NCBI GenBank assembly: GCA_030066985.1 | Contig: JASJAN010000027.1 | Coordinates: forward strand, 1-44,926 | Origin: Desulfobacterales bacterium | GTDB lineage: Bacteria; Desulfobacterota; Desulfobacteria; Desulfobacterales; JAHEIW01 | Direction of reading: 5' to 3' | DNA: 44,926 nucleotides | In this document: positions 31,955-39,428 of the stretch, piece after piece | How positions within the stretch are numbered: position 1 is the first letter of the stretch | Layout: every line of letters begins with the position of its first letter | The notes under the pieces: model-generated | Told to the model about the DNA's origin: nothing | Databases searched by the model: none | The model's input: only the letters and a program-made list of their open reading frames with translations | Made by a program: the position numbers and the translations under genes

Positions 31955-32494
31955 ATGCAAAATGAAGTTCAATTTGCCGGGTTCGGCGGCCAGGGCATTA
32001 TGCTAATGGGCCAGATTCTGGCTGAAGCCGCCATGCAGCAGGGCTATGAAGTCGTTTGGATTCCGTCCTATGGTCCCGAAATGCGAGGCGGCACTGCCTA
32101 TTGTACGGTAGTCACCAGTGATCGACCGATTGGATCACCGATCATTCGGTATCCCAAGCATCTGGTGGCGATGAATCGGCCTTCGCTTGAAAAGTTTGCT
32201 CCGGCTGTGAAAGCCGGTGGTACAATTTTCATTAACAGCTCCATGATATCCATTGAGGCCGGCAGGGATGATGTGAATGTTATCAAGGTTCCGATTATAG
32301 AAATCGCCAAAGAGCTGGGAAATGTCAAAACCGCCAATATCGTCGCCCTGGCGGCATTTGTCAGTCGCAGTCAGGTGGTCGATTTTGACCTGTTGCGGGA
32401 TTCGGTAAAAGCCAAATTTGCCAGAAAAGAAAAACTGATACCGCTTAACATGAAGGCGCTTGACGCGGGCAAAGAAGCTGCCATGGTAACTTAA
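31955..32494 (+). CDS. korC: 2-oxoacid:ferredoxin oxidoreductase, gamma subunit
   Basis: A 179-residue gamma subunit: VQFAGFGGQGIMLMGQILAEAA, WIPSYGPEMRGGTAYCTVV and NIVALAAFVSRSQVVDFDLL are family hallmarks. It contributes the CoA-binding part of the enzyme. A TGGAGG ribosome site precedes the ATG. The 156-base gap from korB carries a complementary pair of GCAAGCAGC-type words (about 31848-31863 and 31919-31937). It is the last gene of the kor operon. Confidence 0.94.
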   Translation: MQNEVQFAGFGGQGIMLMGQILAEAAMQQGYEVVWIPSYGPEMRGGTAYCTVVTSDRPIGSPIIRYPKHLVAMNRPSLEKFAPAVKAGGTIFINSSMISIEAGRDDVNVIKVPIIEIAKELGNVKTANIVALAAFVSRSQVVDFDLLRDSVKAKFARKEKLIPLNMKALDAGKEAAMVT

Positions 32495-32635
32495 TCATGC
32501 GCAAAAATTAAGAATTAATACGAAAGCGCGAAATGGCGAAAATACGAAAAATAAAAACATTTCGTGCTTTTTCATTTTCGTGATTTCGTGGTGATTCTTT
32601 AAATGATACTTTAAACTCCAAATTGTATAAGTTTC
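32495..32635. repeat. Intergenic CGAAA word repeats in inverted arrangement
   Basis: ACGAAAGCGCGAAATGGCG and AAATACGAAAA words on the left (32520-32552) face TTTCGTGCTTTTTCATTTTCG and GATTTCGTGG words on the right (32561-32592). The arms are imperfectly complementary. No terminator T tract follows. Confidence 0.5.
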
Positions 32636-32659
32636 TTGACTCTTGGATTAATCACTAAA

Positions 32660-33754
32660 ATGAAGCTTAACATTCCCGATTACATATATAAGATCAAACC
32701 TTACGTACCCGGTAAACCGATCGAGGCTGTACAGCGAGAATATGGCATTGAAAAATCGATTAAACTGGCCTCAAATGAAAACCCTCTGGGGCCTTCTCCT
32801 ATGGCTGTTGAGGCGATCCAGCGGGCCCTGAAAGATTTGAATCGCTATCCAGATGCCGGTGGTCTGGATTTGACGCGGGCGATCGCTGAAAAGCATCATA
32901 TCGATCCTGGACATATTGTACTGGGAAACGGATCTGATGATATTATCGCGTTGTTGGCGAGCGTGTTGTTACGACCCTCCGATGAGGTGATTTTACCGCA
33001 GCCGTCTTTCCTATTTTACGAAATTGCGCTTCGCAGCATGGGCGCACGGCCGGTGTGGGTACCGTTGCAGTCGTTTAACACCGATTTGGCGGGGATGCTG
33101 GAAAAAGTCAGTTCCAAAACCCGAATCATTTTTTTGAATGTTCCCCACAATCCCGCCGGTAGCATCATCACCCGATCCGATTTTGAAAATTTTATTGCTA
33201 AAATACCACCGCAGGTTGTTACCGTGCTGGATGAAGCCTATATTGAGTTTGTCAAAGATACCGACTGTGCCAACAGTTTTCACTATGTCAACAGCGACAA
33301 AGCCATTGTCGGCATGCGCACGTTTTCAAAGGCGTATGGGCTGGCAGGGCTTCGCGTGGGATATGGCGTCATGCCCCTGGATTTGGCCGAAATCCTCCAT
33401 CGGGTCAGACAGCCGTTTAACGTCAATATGCTCGCTCAGGCGGCCGCAACAGCAGCCTTGCGAGATGACGATTTCCTACATAAGACCCTTGAACTGGTGC
33501 ATACGGAACTCGACTTTATTTATAAGGCCCTTGACGATCTTAACGTGCCCTATATTCGGTCCCAAGCGAACTTTCTTATGATCAATGTCAGCGGCAGCGG
33601 CCAAACGGCGGATGAAGTCTTCAAAAAACTGCTGCCGCTGGGTGTTATCGTGCGACCGATGACATCCTACCAATACCCGCAGCACATACGGGTCAATGTT
33701 GGAAAGCACGAAGAAAATGTTCGATTTTTAGAGGCGCTCCAACAGGTGCTTTAA
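32660..33754 (+). CDS. hisC: Histidinol-phosphate aminotransferase family
   Basis: A PLP-dependent fold-type I aminotransferase. From ATG 32660 it has 364 residues; a TTG 24 bases upstream is less likely. Features are YVPGKPIEAVQREYGIEK, the substrate region KLASNENPLGPSP, the cofactor site GNGSDDIIALLA, DEAYIEF, and the lysine that binds PLP at K224 (TFSKAYGLAGLRVGYG). HisC makes histidinol phosphate, but copies lying upstream of cmk-rpsA in other proteobacteria often belong to aromatic amino-acid synthesis (HisC2-like). No other his gene is nearby, so either role is possible. Confidence 0.93.
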   Translation: MKLNIPDYIYKIKPYVPGKPIEAVQREYGIEKSIKLASNENPLGPSPMAVEAIQRALKDLNRYPDAGGLDLTRAIAEKHHIDPGHIVLGNGSDDIIALLASVLLRPSDEVILPQPSFLFYEIALRSMGARPVWVPLQSFNTDLAGMLEKVSSKTRIIFLNVPHNPAGSIITRSDFENFIAKIPPQVVTVLDEAYIEFVKDTDCANSFHYVNSDKAIVGMRTFSKAYGLAGLRVGYGVMPLDLAEILHRVRQPFNVNMLAQAAATAALRDDDFLHKTLELVHTELDFIYKALDDLNVPYIRSQANFLMINVSGSGQTADEVFKKLLPLGVIVRPMTSYQYPQHIRVNVGKHEENVRFLEALQQVL

Positions 33755-33870
33755 GGTTCAGAGGTTCAACGTTTATAGGTTCAGAGGTTGGATAACAGCA
33801 TTAAGGATAGGCAGTAATTCACCCTCATAACTCTGTAACCCTGAACCCAGAACTCTGAACGCAGAACCGG
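33755..33870. repeat. Intergenic GGTTCAGA word repeats in inverted arrangement
   Basis: GGTTCAGAGGTTCAACG and GGTTCAGAGGTTGG (33757-33790) face CTGTAACCCTGAACCCAG and CTGAACGCAGAACC (33834-33868). Same family as 27179-27293. It fills the gap between hisC and cmk. Confidence 0.6.
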
Positions 33871-33874
33871 TGTC

Positions 33875-34543
33875 ATGAAGAAGCTTTTAATTACAATAGA
33901 TGGCCCGGCTGGTGCCGGAAAAACAAGTGTTAGCCGCGCTTTGGCGGAACGGCTGGGATATCAGTATATTGATACCGGTGCGCTTTATCGGGGCGTTGCC
34001 TATGAAGTCAGAAATCAGGATATTGATCCTGAAAATGAATCTGAACTAGCGGCGCTCTGCAACCGGCTGCAGCTTGCTTTTAAAAAAAAGTCGAGTCAAC
34101 TGCGGCTTTATTCCGATGATGTTGATATTTCCGATCAGATTCGGACACCCGAGATCAGTATGCTGGCATCAGCCGTATCAGCAAAATCAGTGGTCCGGGA
34201 GTACCTTCTGGACGTTCAAAGGGCGATCGGCCGTCAGAAAGCGGCGGTTTTTGAAGGCCGCGACATGGGAACCGTTGTCTTTCCGGCCGCGGATGTGAAA
34301 TTTTTTCTGGATGCGTCTTCTCAGACACGCGCCCAGCGACGATATGACGAGCTTAAATCCGAAAGCAGCCAAACGCTAAAACAGGTTGAGAAAGACATGC
34401 AGCATCGGGATAACAATGATCGCTCACGCAGCTTAGCGCCGCTCAAGCCGGCTGATGATGCAATCTTAATTGATTCCACAGACTTAACCTTACGGGAAGT
34501 TGTGGACACAATGATGGCGCACATTGCCCGATTAACGGGATAG
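33875..34543 (+). CDS. cmk: Cytidylate kinase
   Basis: It phosphorylates CMP and dCMP with ATP. At 222 residues it is the normal length. The P-loop is GPAGAGKT (10-17), followed by GYQYIDTGALYRGVAYEV, FEGRDMGTVVFPAADVKFFL and the lid region with QHRDNNDRSRSLAPLKPADD, all diagnostic. cmk upstream of rpsA is one of the most conserved bacterial gene pairs. No strong ribosome site is visible before the ATG, which is preceded by word repeats. Confidence 0.97.
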   Translation: MKKLLITIDGPAGAGKTSVSRALAERLGYQYIDTGALYRGVAYEVRNQDIDPENESELAALCNRLQLAFKKKSSQLRLYSDDVDISDQIRTPEISMLASAVSAKSVVREYLLDVQRAIGRQKAAVFEGRDMGTVVFPAADVKFFLDASSQTRAQRRYDELKSESSQTLKQVEKDMQHRDNNDRSRSLAPLKPADDAILIDSTDLTLREVVDTMMAHIARLTG

Positions 34544-34654
34544 ATCATTTGCAAGATGCAATCGTCGGCCAACATGGGTGAAACGGTTGTCAATTCATTA
34601 AAAATTTAAATTAAGGATTGCTTTTTTTCTTTATTCTGTTAGACATATGGGGTT

Positions 34655-34675
34655 GTACCGTCGTTAGAGCGGTAC
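34655..34675 (+). promoter_or_regulatory. Small hairpin in the rpsA leader
   Basis: GTACCG (34655-34660) pairs with CGGTAC (34670-34675), 31 bases before the rpsA start. S1 synthesis is autoregulated through its leader in enterobacteria, so a leader hairpin is plausible here, but the stem is only six pairs. Confidence 0.3.
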
Positions 34676-34706
34676 CATAAAATAGGTTTAGGGGGATTAA
34701 TTTTTC

Positions 34707-36551
34707 ATGACTGACGAAACGAACAAGGATGAAACCCAAAATGAAGAGCAAGCTGAGTTAACCGCTGACGGCGCAGATGAACAACCGGATACCGGTGATC
34801 AACCACAAGCGCAAGCGCAAAATGAAGACGAATCATTGAAGGGCGCATCCGAAGACAACTCAACAGAGCCGGTGGAAAGCATGGCAAGCGTGATGGACAT
34901 GTACGAAGAAAGCTTCAAACGTTTTGCCGAAGGTGAAGTGGTCACCGGTCGCATTATCTCGATTGACAAAGATCATGTTCTGATCGATATCGGTTACAAA
35001 TCTGAAGGTCAGGTAAGGATCGAAGAATTTTTAGATGAGAAAGGCGAAGTCACCGCAAAGATCGGCGATTCCATCGAAGTTATGGTTGAATGGTGGGACG
35101 ATGAGGATGAGCGCGTCCTGCTGTCTAAAGATAAGGCCGCCAATATAAAAGTCTGGGAAGCAATCAAAACATCTTACGACGAAGAAGGCACCGTCAAAGG
35201 CACGATTACCAACCGTGTTAAAGGCGGATTTTCCGTCGACATTGGTGTTCCGGCCTTTTTGCCCGGTTCTCAGGCGGACCTGCGACCGATTCGAAATCTG
35301 GATGAGATGGTTGGCAAGGAATTTGATTTTAAAATTCTAAAATACAACCGTAAGCGCAGCAATATTGTTCTGTCGCGACGGGCCATATTGGAAAAAGAGC
35401 TGGAGAAAAAGCGCTCGGCAACACTGGCAACTATTGCCGAAGGCAAAGTCGTTGAGGGCACCGTTAAAAATATCACTGAATATGGCGTGTTTGTGGATCT
35501 GGGCGGCCTGGACGGCCTGCTTCACATAACCGATATTTCTTGGGGTCGGGTGAAACATCCCTCCGAGCTTTTTTCAATTGGTGACCCCATAACGGTTAAA
35601 ATTCTCAATCTCGACCTGGATAATGAAAGGGTCTCATTGGGGATGAAACAACTCAATGAAGACCCATGGATGACCGCTGCCGAAAAATATGCAGTCAGCT
35701 CGCGCGTGACCGGAAAAGTGGTAAGCCTCACAGATTACGGTGCATTTGTCGAACTTGAAGAAGGCATCGAAGGCCTGATTCATGTTTCCGAGATGTCATG
35801 GACCCGTAAAATCAGGCATCCGTCCAAAGTTGTTTCCGTCGGAGAATTGGTGGAAGCTGTTGTGTTGGATATTAAACCCGATAGCCGTCGGATTTCCTTG
35901 GGCATGAAACAGGTTGTACCCAATCCTTGGGATGTAATCAGTGAAAAATACCCGATCGGCACAACCATTGAAGGTAAAATTAAGAACATTACCGATTTCG
36001 GCTTGTTCATCGGTATCGATGAAGGTATTGATGGATTGGTTCATATCTCGGATATTTCCTGGACCAAAAGAATCAAGCATCCCTCGGAACTGTTTCAAAA
36101 AGGGGATGTTGTCCAGGCCATCGTGCTGGATATCGAAAAAGACAACGAGCGGTTTTCTCTGGGCATAAAACAGTTGCAGGCTGATCCCTGGGCGAGCGTT
36201 GCCGAAAGGTATGAGGTCGGTAAAGAGATCACCGGAACTATCACCAACCTGACGGATTTCGGTATATTTGTTGAGCTTGAAGAAGGCATCGAAGGGCTGG
36301 TTCATGTATCGGAAATCAGCAAGGAAAAGATAAAAACGCCTATGGAAAAGTTTAAAATTGGTGATGTCATCACTGCGCGGGTGATGAATATCAACAGCGA
36401 TGAGAGGCGCATCGGTCTGTCGATTAAACGGATGGAAATCGAAGACGAGCAAAACCTGCTCAGCGAATATGTTAACAATATGGGACCGGCCACTTCCAGC
36501 TTTGGCGAGATTTTGCGCGAAAATTTGCAGGAAAAGCTGAACGAAGACTAA
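34707..36551 (+). CDS. rpsA: 30S ribosomal protein S1
   Basis: The 614-residue protein has six S1 RNA-binding repeats, beginning near residues 72, 155, 245, 334, 420 and 508. The last four are most alike, each with a VKNITEYGVFVDLGGLDGLLHITDIS-like core in which the G-x-F/L-V and GL-H motifs are intact. The first ~65 residues are an acidic, Glu/Gln/Asp-rich extension without an S1 fold, longer than usual for the E. coli protein. S1 unwinds mRNA at initiation and is essential in gram-negative bacteria. An AGGGGG ribosome site precedes the ATG. It follows cmk and ends at a strong terminator. Confidence 0.98.
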   Translation: MTDETNKDETQNEEQAELTADGADEQPDTGDQPQAQAQNEDESLKGASEDNSTEPVESMASVMDMYEESFKRFAEGEVVTGRIISIDKDHVLIDIGYKSEGQVRIEEFLDEKGEVTAKIGDSIEVMVEWWDDEDERVLLSKDKAANIKVWEAIKTSYDEEGTVKGTITNRVKGGFSVDIGVPAFLPGSQADLRPIRNLDEMVGKEFDFKILKYNRKRSNIVLSRRAILEKELEKKRSATLATIAEGKVVEGTVKNITEYGVFVDLGGLDGLLHITDISWGRVKHPSELFSIGDPITVKILNLDLDNERVSLGMKQLNEDPWMTAAEKYAVSSRVTGKVVSLTDYGAFVELEEGIEGLIHVSEMSWTRKIRHPSKVVSVGELVEAVVLDIKPDSRRISLGMKQVVPNPWDVISEKYPIGTTIEGKIKNITDFGLFIGIDEGIDGLVHISDISWTKRIKHPSELFQKGDVVQAIVLDIEKDNERFSLGIKQLQADPWASVAERYEVGKEITGTITNLTDFGIFVELEEGIEGLVHVSEISKEKIKTPMEKFKIGDVITARVMNINSDERRIGLSIKRMEIEDEQNLLSEYVNNMGPATSSFGEILRENLQEKLNED

Positions 36552-36574
36552 GAAGCTATTTCTAAAATACATCT

Positions 36575-36611
36575 AAAAAACCTCTGCCCACGAATGGGCA
36601 GAGGTTTTTTT
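36575..36611 (+). terminator. Strong Rho-independent terminator after rpsA
   Basis: CCTCTGCCCA (36581-36590) and TGGGCAGAGG (36595-36604) form a perfect 10-bp stem with a CGAA tetraloop, flanked by A6 and T7 tracts. The symmetrical flanks make it bidirectional; it also lies at the end of the convergent tsaC gene. Confidence 0.93.
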
Positions 36612-37218
36612 ATTCAAAAATACTGGTATCACCCGCCCCCCTGCGAATCACCTCCGGATCGTCATCGATCAAAGAAATGACGCTGGATGGCAACCCCGGT
36701 GCGATATCACCATCGATGACCAAATCAATTCGATTTTTAAAAACATCATGAATCAGCGAGGCGTCATTTACAATGCTGCCGTCTGGCATCGTGGCGCTGG
36801 TGGTAATAATCGGATTGCCCAGCCCTTTAACCAGCTCGAGACATATTTTATGATCCGGCACCCGAATGCCGGCTGTTTTGCGTTTGGTCAGCATAATCTT
36901 GGGGACCAGCTTGGAGCCCTCAAGTATGAACGTATACGGGCCCGGTAGCAAGCGTCTCATGGTCTTGTAGGCATAGTTGGATACTTTGGCATAATGGCTG
37001 ATGTTTTTAAGATCCGAGCAAATAAAACTAAACGGCTTATTTTTATCTCTTTGTTTCAGCTGATAGATTCTTTCGATGGCCTTTTTGTTGAGGATGTCAC
37101 AGCCAATGCCGTAAATGGTGTCGGTTGGATATACGACAATACCGCCTTTTGTTAATATGTCGACCGCCTTTTCTACGAGTCGACTTTGGGGATTGAGGGG
37201 ATTGATTTTAATTAGCAT
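36610..37218 (-). CDS. L-threonylcarbamoyladenylate synthase (Sua5/YciO/YrdC family)
   Basis: The 202-residue protein has the YrdC fold: GGIVVYPTDTIYGIGCDILN, RIYQLKQRDKNKPFSFICSD, LLPGPYTFILEGSKLVPKIM, GIRVPDHKICLELVKGLGNP and ITTSATMPDGS. TsaC/Sua5 enzymes make threonylcarbamoyl-AMP for the t6A37 modification of ANN-decoding tRNAs. YciO-type paralogues have the same fold, and the KQRDKNKPFS block is close to both, so a YciO-like role is a real alternative. It has no C-terminal Sua5 domain. It is a single gene convergent with rpsA. Confidence 0.88.
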   Translation of the reverse strand: MLIKINPLNPQSRLVEKAVDILTKGGIVVYPTDTIYGIGCDILNKKAIERIYQLKQRDKNKPFSFICSDLKNISHYAKVSNYAYKTMRRLLPGPYTFILEGSKLVPKIMLTKRKTAGIRVPDHKICLELVKGLGNPIITTSATMPDGSIVNDASLIHDVFKNRIDLVIDGDIAPGLPSSVISLIDDDPEVIRRGAGDTSIFE

Positions 37219-37538
37219 GTATTTTCGGCTTGGTCTGTCTTTAGTTGTATTCGTTTTTGTAAAGCTATCTTAAGAATCAGGTGGTCACGTAATCAGGTTG
37301 TTCCCGCCAAAGGTGGGATTGAGGCGGTTGGGTCGGTAGTAAATGCGTATGTCACTTATCTTTTTAAGCGGCCAACGGGCTAACCGATAACGGGCTCAAC
37401 CTATTTATTTTGAATGCATACAGGAGATTGCTTTTATTATGCCATAGGGTGGATTGTCAAGGCAGCAAATAAAAGGATTGCTAAAGCCGATGGGTTTTGC
37501 TATTCGGATGCCTTAATTAAATATAACGGAGGAAACGC
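37219..37538. other. Intergenic region between tsaC-like gene and guaB
   Basis: No gene is supported. It holds a CCCGCC-AAA-GGTGGG hairpin (about 37303-37317), a fragment of the AAGCTATCTTAA word also seen at the alaS 3' end (37262-37274), and AACGGGCT word repeats (37371-37401) like those upstream of secG. A GGAGG ribosome site for guaB is at the right end. No purine riboswitch fold or convincing promoter was found. Confidence 0.5.
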
Positions 37539-39002
37539 ATGCCCAAAATACCGCCAGAAGAGGCCTATTCCTTTGATGACGTTTTGCTTATTCCAAATTA
37601 TTCCGACGTGTTACCCAAGGATGTCAATGTCAGCACACGCCTGACGCGAAACATTAATCTCAATATGCCCATTGTCAGTGCGGCCATGGACACTGTAACC
37701 GAAGCGGATACAGCCATTAGCATCGCCCGTGAAGGCGGCATGGGTTTCATTCACCGCAATATGAGCCTCCAGAGTCAGGCCATGGAGGTTGATAAAGTCA
37801 AAAAATCTGAAAGTGGGATGATTGTCGATCCCGTCACCATCAATCCCGAACAAAAAGTCGGGGAAGTGCTCAATTTGATGGAAACCTATCGTATCTCTGG
37901 GGTTCCGGTGACCAAGGGCGACCAGTTGATGGGGATTGTAACCAACCGGGATCTGCGGTTTGAGACCGATCTTGAAAAGCAAGTGTCTGATGTGATGACC
38001 AAAGATGACCTGGTCACCGTTTCAGAAGGCATTGGCCTGGAGGAATCCAAAAAGCTGCTGCACCAGCATCGTATCGAAAAGCTGCTGGTTGTTGACGCCA
38101 ATGGGCGCTTGACCGGCCTGATCACCACTAAGGATATCGAAAAATTAAAAAAATATCCCAATGCCTGCAAGGACAGAATGGGTCGACTGCGTGTCGGCGC
38201 TGCGGTGGGGGTGGGGCCGGACATGCAAGAGCGCACAGCTGCTCTTCTGGATGCCGGCGCTGATGTGATCCTCATAGACACGTCGCACGGACATACTGAA
38301 AATGTGCTGGGCGCCGTTAAAACAATCAAAAGCAACCATCCAGACATCGAACTGATTGCCGGAAATGTGGGTACGGGCAAAGGCGCAGAGGATTTGATCA
38401 AAGCAGGGGTAGATGGTGTCAAGATCGGTATCGGCCCGGGTTCGATCTGCACAACACGAATCGTGGCCGGTATCGGTGTGCCCCAATTCACCGCCATTCA
38501 GAATTGTCGGGCCATAGGCGCCAAAAGCGGCGTGCCCTTGATTGCTGATGGCGGTATCCGTTTTTCCGGTGATATTACCAAGGCAATTGGCGCTGGTGCG
38601 CATGCGATAATGATCGGTGGCCTTTTTGCCGGTACGGAGGAAACCCCAGGGGAGCAAATCTTTTTTCAGGGGCGCAGCTATAAAGTCTACCGCGGCATGG
38701 GCTCCATTGAAGCCATGAAAAAAGGGAGCAAGGATCGCTATTACCAATCTGAAAAAGAGGAAGATGATAAGCTGGTCCCGGAAGGTATTGTCGGCCGCGT
38801 ACCGTATCGGGGGTCACTGTCGGCCACCATTTTTCAACTGGTGGGTGGATTAAAGGCGGGCATGGGCTATGTTGGCTGCCGTACGCTTGATGAGCTGCGC
38901 GAAAAAGCCCGGTTTGTCAAAGTCAGCGCAGCGGGAATGCGTGAAAGTCATGTTCACGATGTGATCATAACCAAGGAGGCGCCCAACTACTCGCTAGATT
39001 AG
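37539..39002 (+). CDS. guaB: Inosine-5'-monophosphate dehydrogenase
   Basis: It oxidises IMP to XMP with NAD, the committed step of GMP synthesis. At 487 residues it is full length. The barrel begins [20 protein letters not shown]. Two CBS domains are inserted at about residues 90-205 ([32 protein letters not shown]). The catalytic cysteine is C304 in [15 protein letters not shown], with [20 protein letters not shown] and the flap [12 protein letters not shown] following. A strong GGAGGAAA ribosome site is present. No guaA follows; the next gene is dnaE after 426 bases. Confidence 0.99.
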   Translation: MPKIPPEEAYSFDDVLLIPNYSDVLPKDVNVSTRLTRNINLNMPIVSAAMDTVTEADTAISIAREGGMGFIHRNMSLQSQAMEVDKVKKSESGMIVDPVTINPEQKVGEVLNLMETYRISGVPVTKGDQLMGIVTNRDLRFETDLEKQVSDVMTKDDLVTVSEGIGLEESKKLLHQHRIEKLLVVDANGRLTGLITTKDIEKLKKYPNACKDRMGRLRVGAAVGVGPDMQERTAALLDAGADVILIDTSHGHTENVLGAVKTIKSNHPDIELIAGNVGTGKGAEDLIKAGVDGVKIGIGPGSICTTRIVAGIGVPQFTAIQNCRAIGAKSGVPLIADGGIRFSGDITKAIGAGAHAIMIGGLFAGTEETPGEQIFFQGRSYKVYRGMGSIEAMKKGSKDRYYQSEKEEDDKLVPEGIVGRVPYRGSLSATIFQLVGGLKAGMGYVGCRTLDELREKARFVKVSAAGMRESHVHDVIITKEAPNYSLD

Positions 39003-39428
39003 AACCTTGATGCCGGACCTGCAATGGCATCCTAAATTTGATTCGGTCATGTCATTTTTTCCTGGCGATATGAATTTTAAGGTGCCGGTGCCCCGATATT
39101 TGGGATGCAACTGACTTTCTATACGAGCTCGAAAACAGGAGTGCCGGTTATCCCAAATATCGGGGCATTGTAATATTTTGGGGTACATCTTCTGCATATC
39201 GCCTTCAAAAAATAACATGACCTTTCAGTAACTTATGCGCATTACCATCTGATAGCAATTCATTTCGATTCAGACAGAGAAAGAGCTGAATTTGAACTAA
39301 ATAGAGCGTCGCAAAAAAATTTCAACTGTGATATATATAAGAACGTCTTGCCCATTCGCCCTCACAATATTTTGATCTATGTTGAGCTTGAGTTTTCAAT
39401 CCACAATCAATCTTGAAACGAGACCTTC
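39003..39428. other. guaB-dnaE intergenic region
   Basis: No gene is visible in these 426 bases. The left half is taken up by the inverted repeat at 39045-39222. The right ~200 bases are AT-rich and should contain the dnaE promoter (for instance the TATATATAAG near 39334), but no clear -35 partner was found. Confidence 0.5.
39045..39222. repeat. Long imperfect inverted repeat (~178 bp) between guaB and dnaE
   Basis: The outer arms (39045-39072 and 39195-39222, 28 nt each) match except for four positions; they share GGTCATGT, ATTTTTT and GGCGATATG. The inner arms TGCCCCGATATTTGGGAT (39089-39106) and 39150-39167 are perfectly complementary over 18 bp. The unpaired spacers differ in length by 11 bases, and the central loop is about 43 bases. 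The structure has no ORF and no T tract, so it resembles a MITE-like or palindromic repeat element rather than a terminator. Confidence 0.75.

Noticed and set aside
37219-37538. Purine riboswitch or guanine-sensing leader before guaB
   Set aside because: No conserved riboswitch core could be found; only word repeats and a small hairpin.
37414-37644. Plus-strand ORF upstream of and overlapping guaB
   Set aside because: It overlaps the start of guaB in another frame, has no family match, and guaB has a strong ribosome site of its own.
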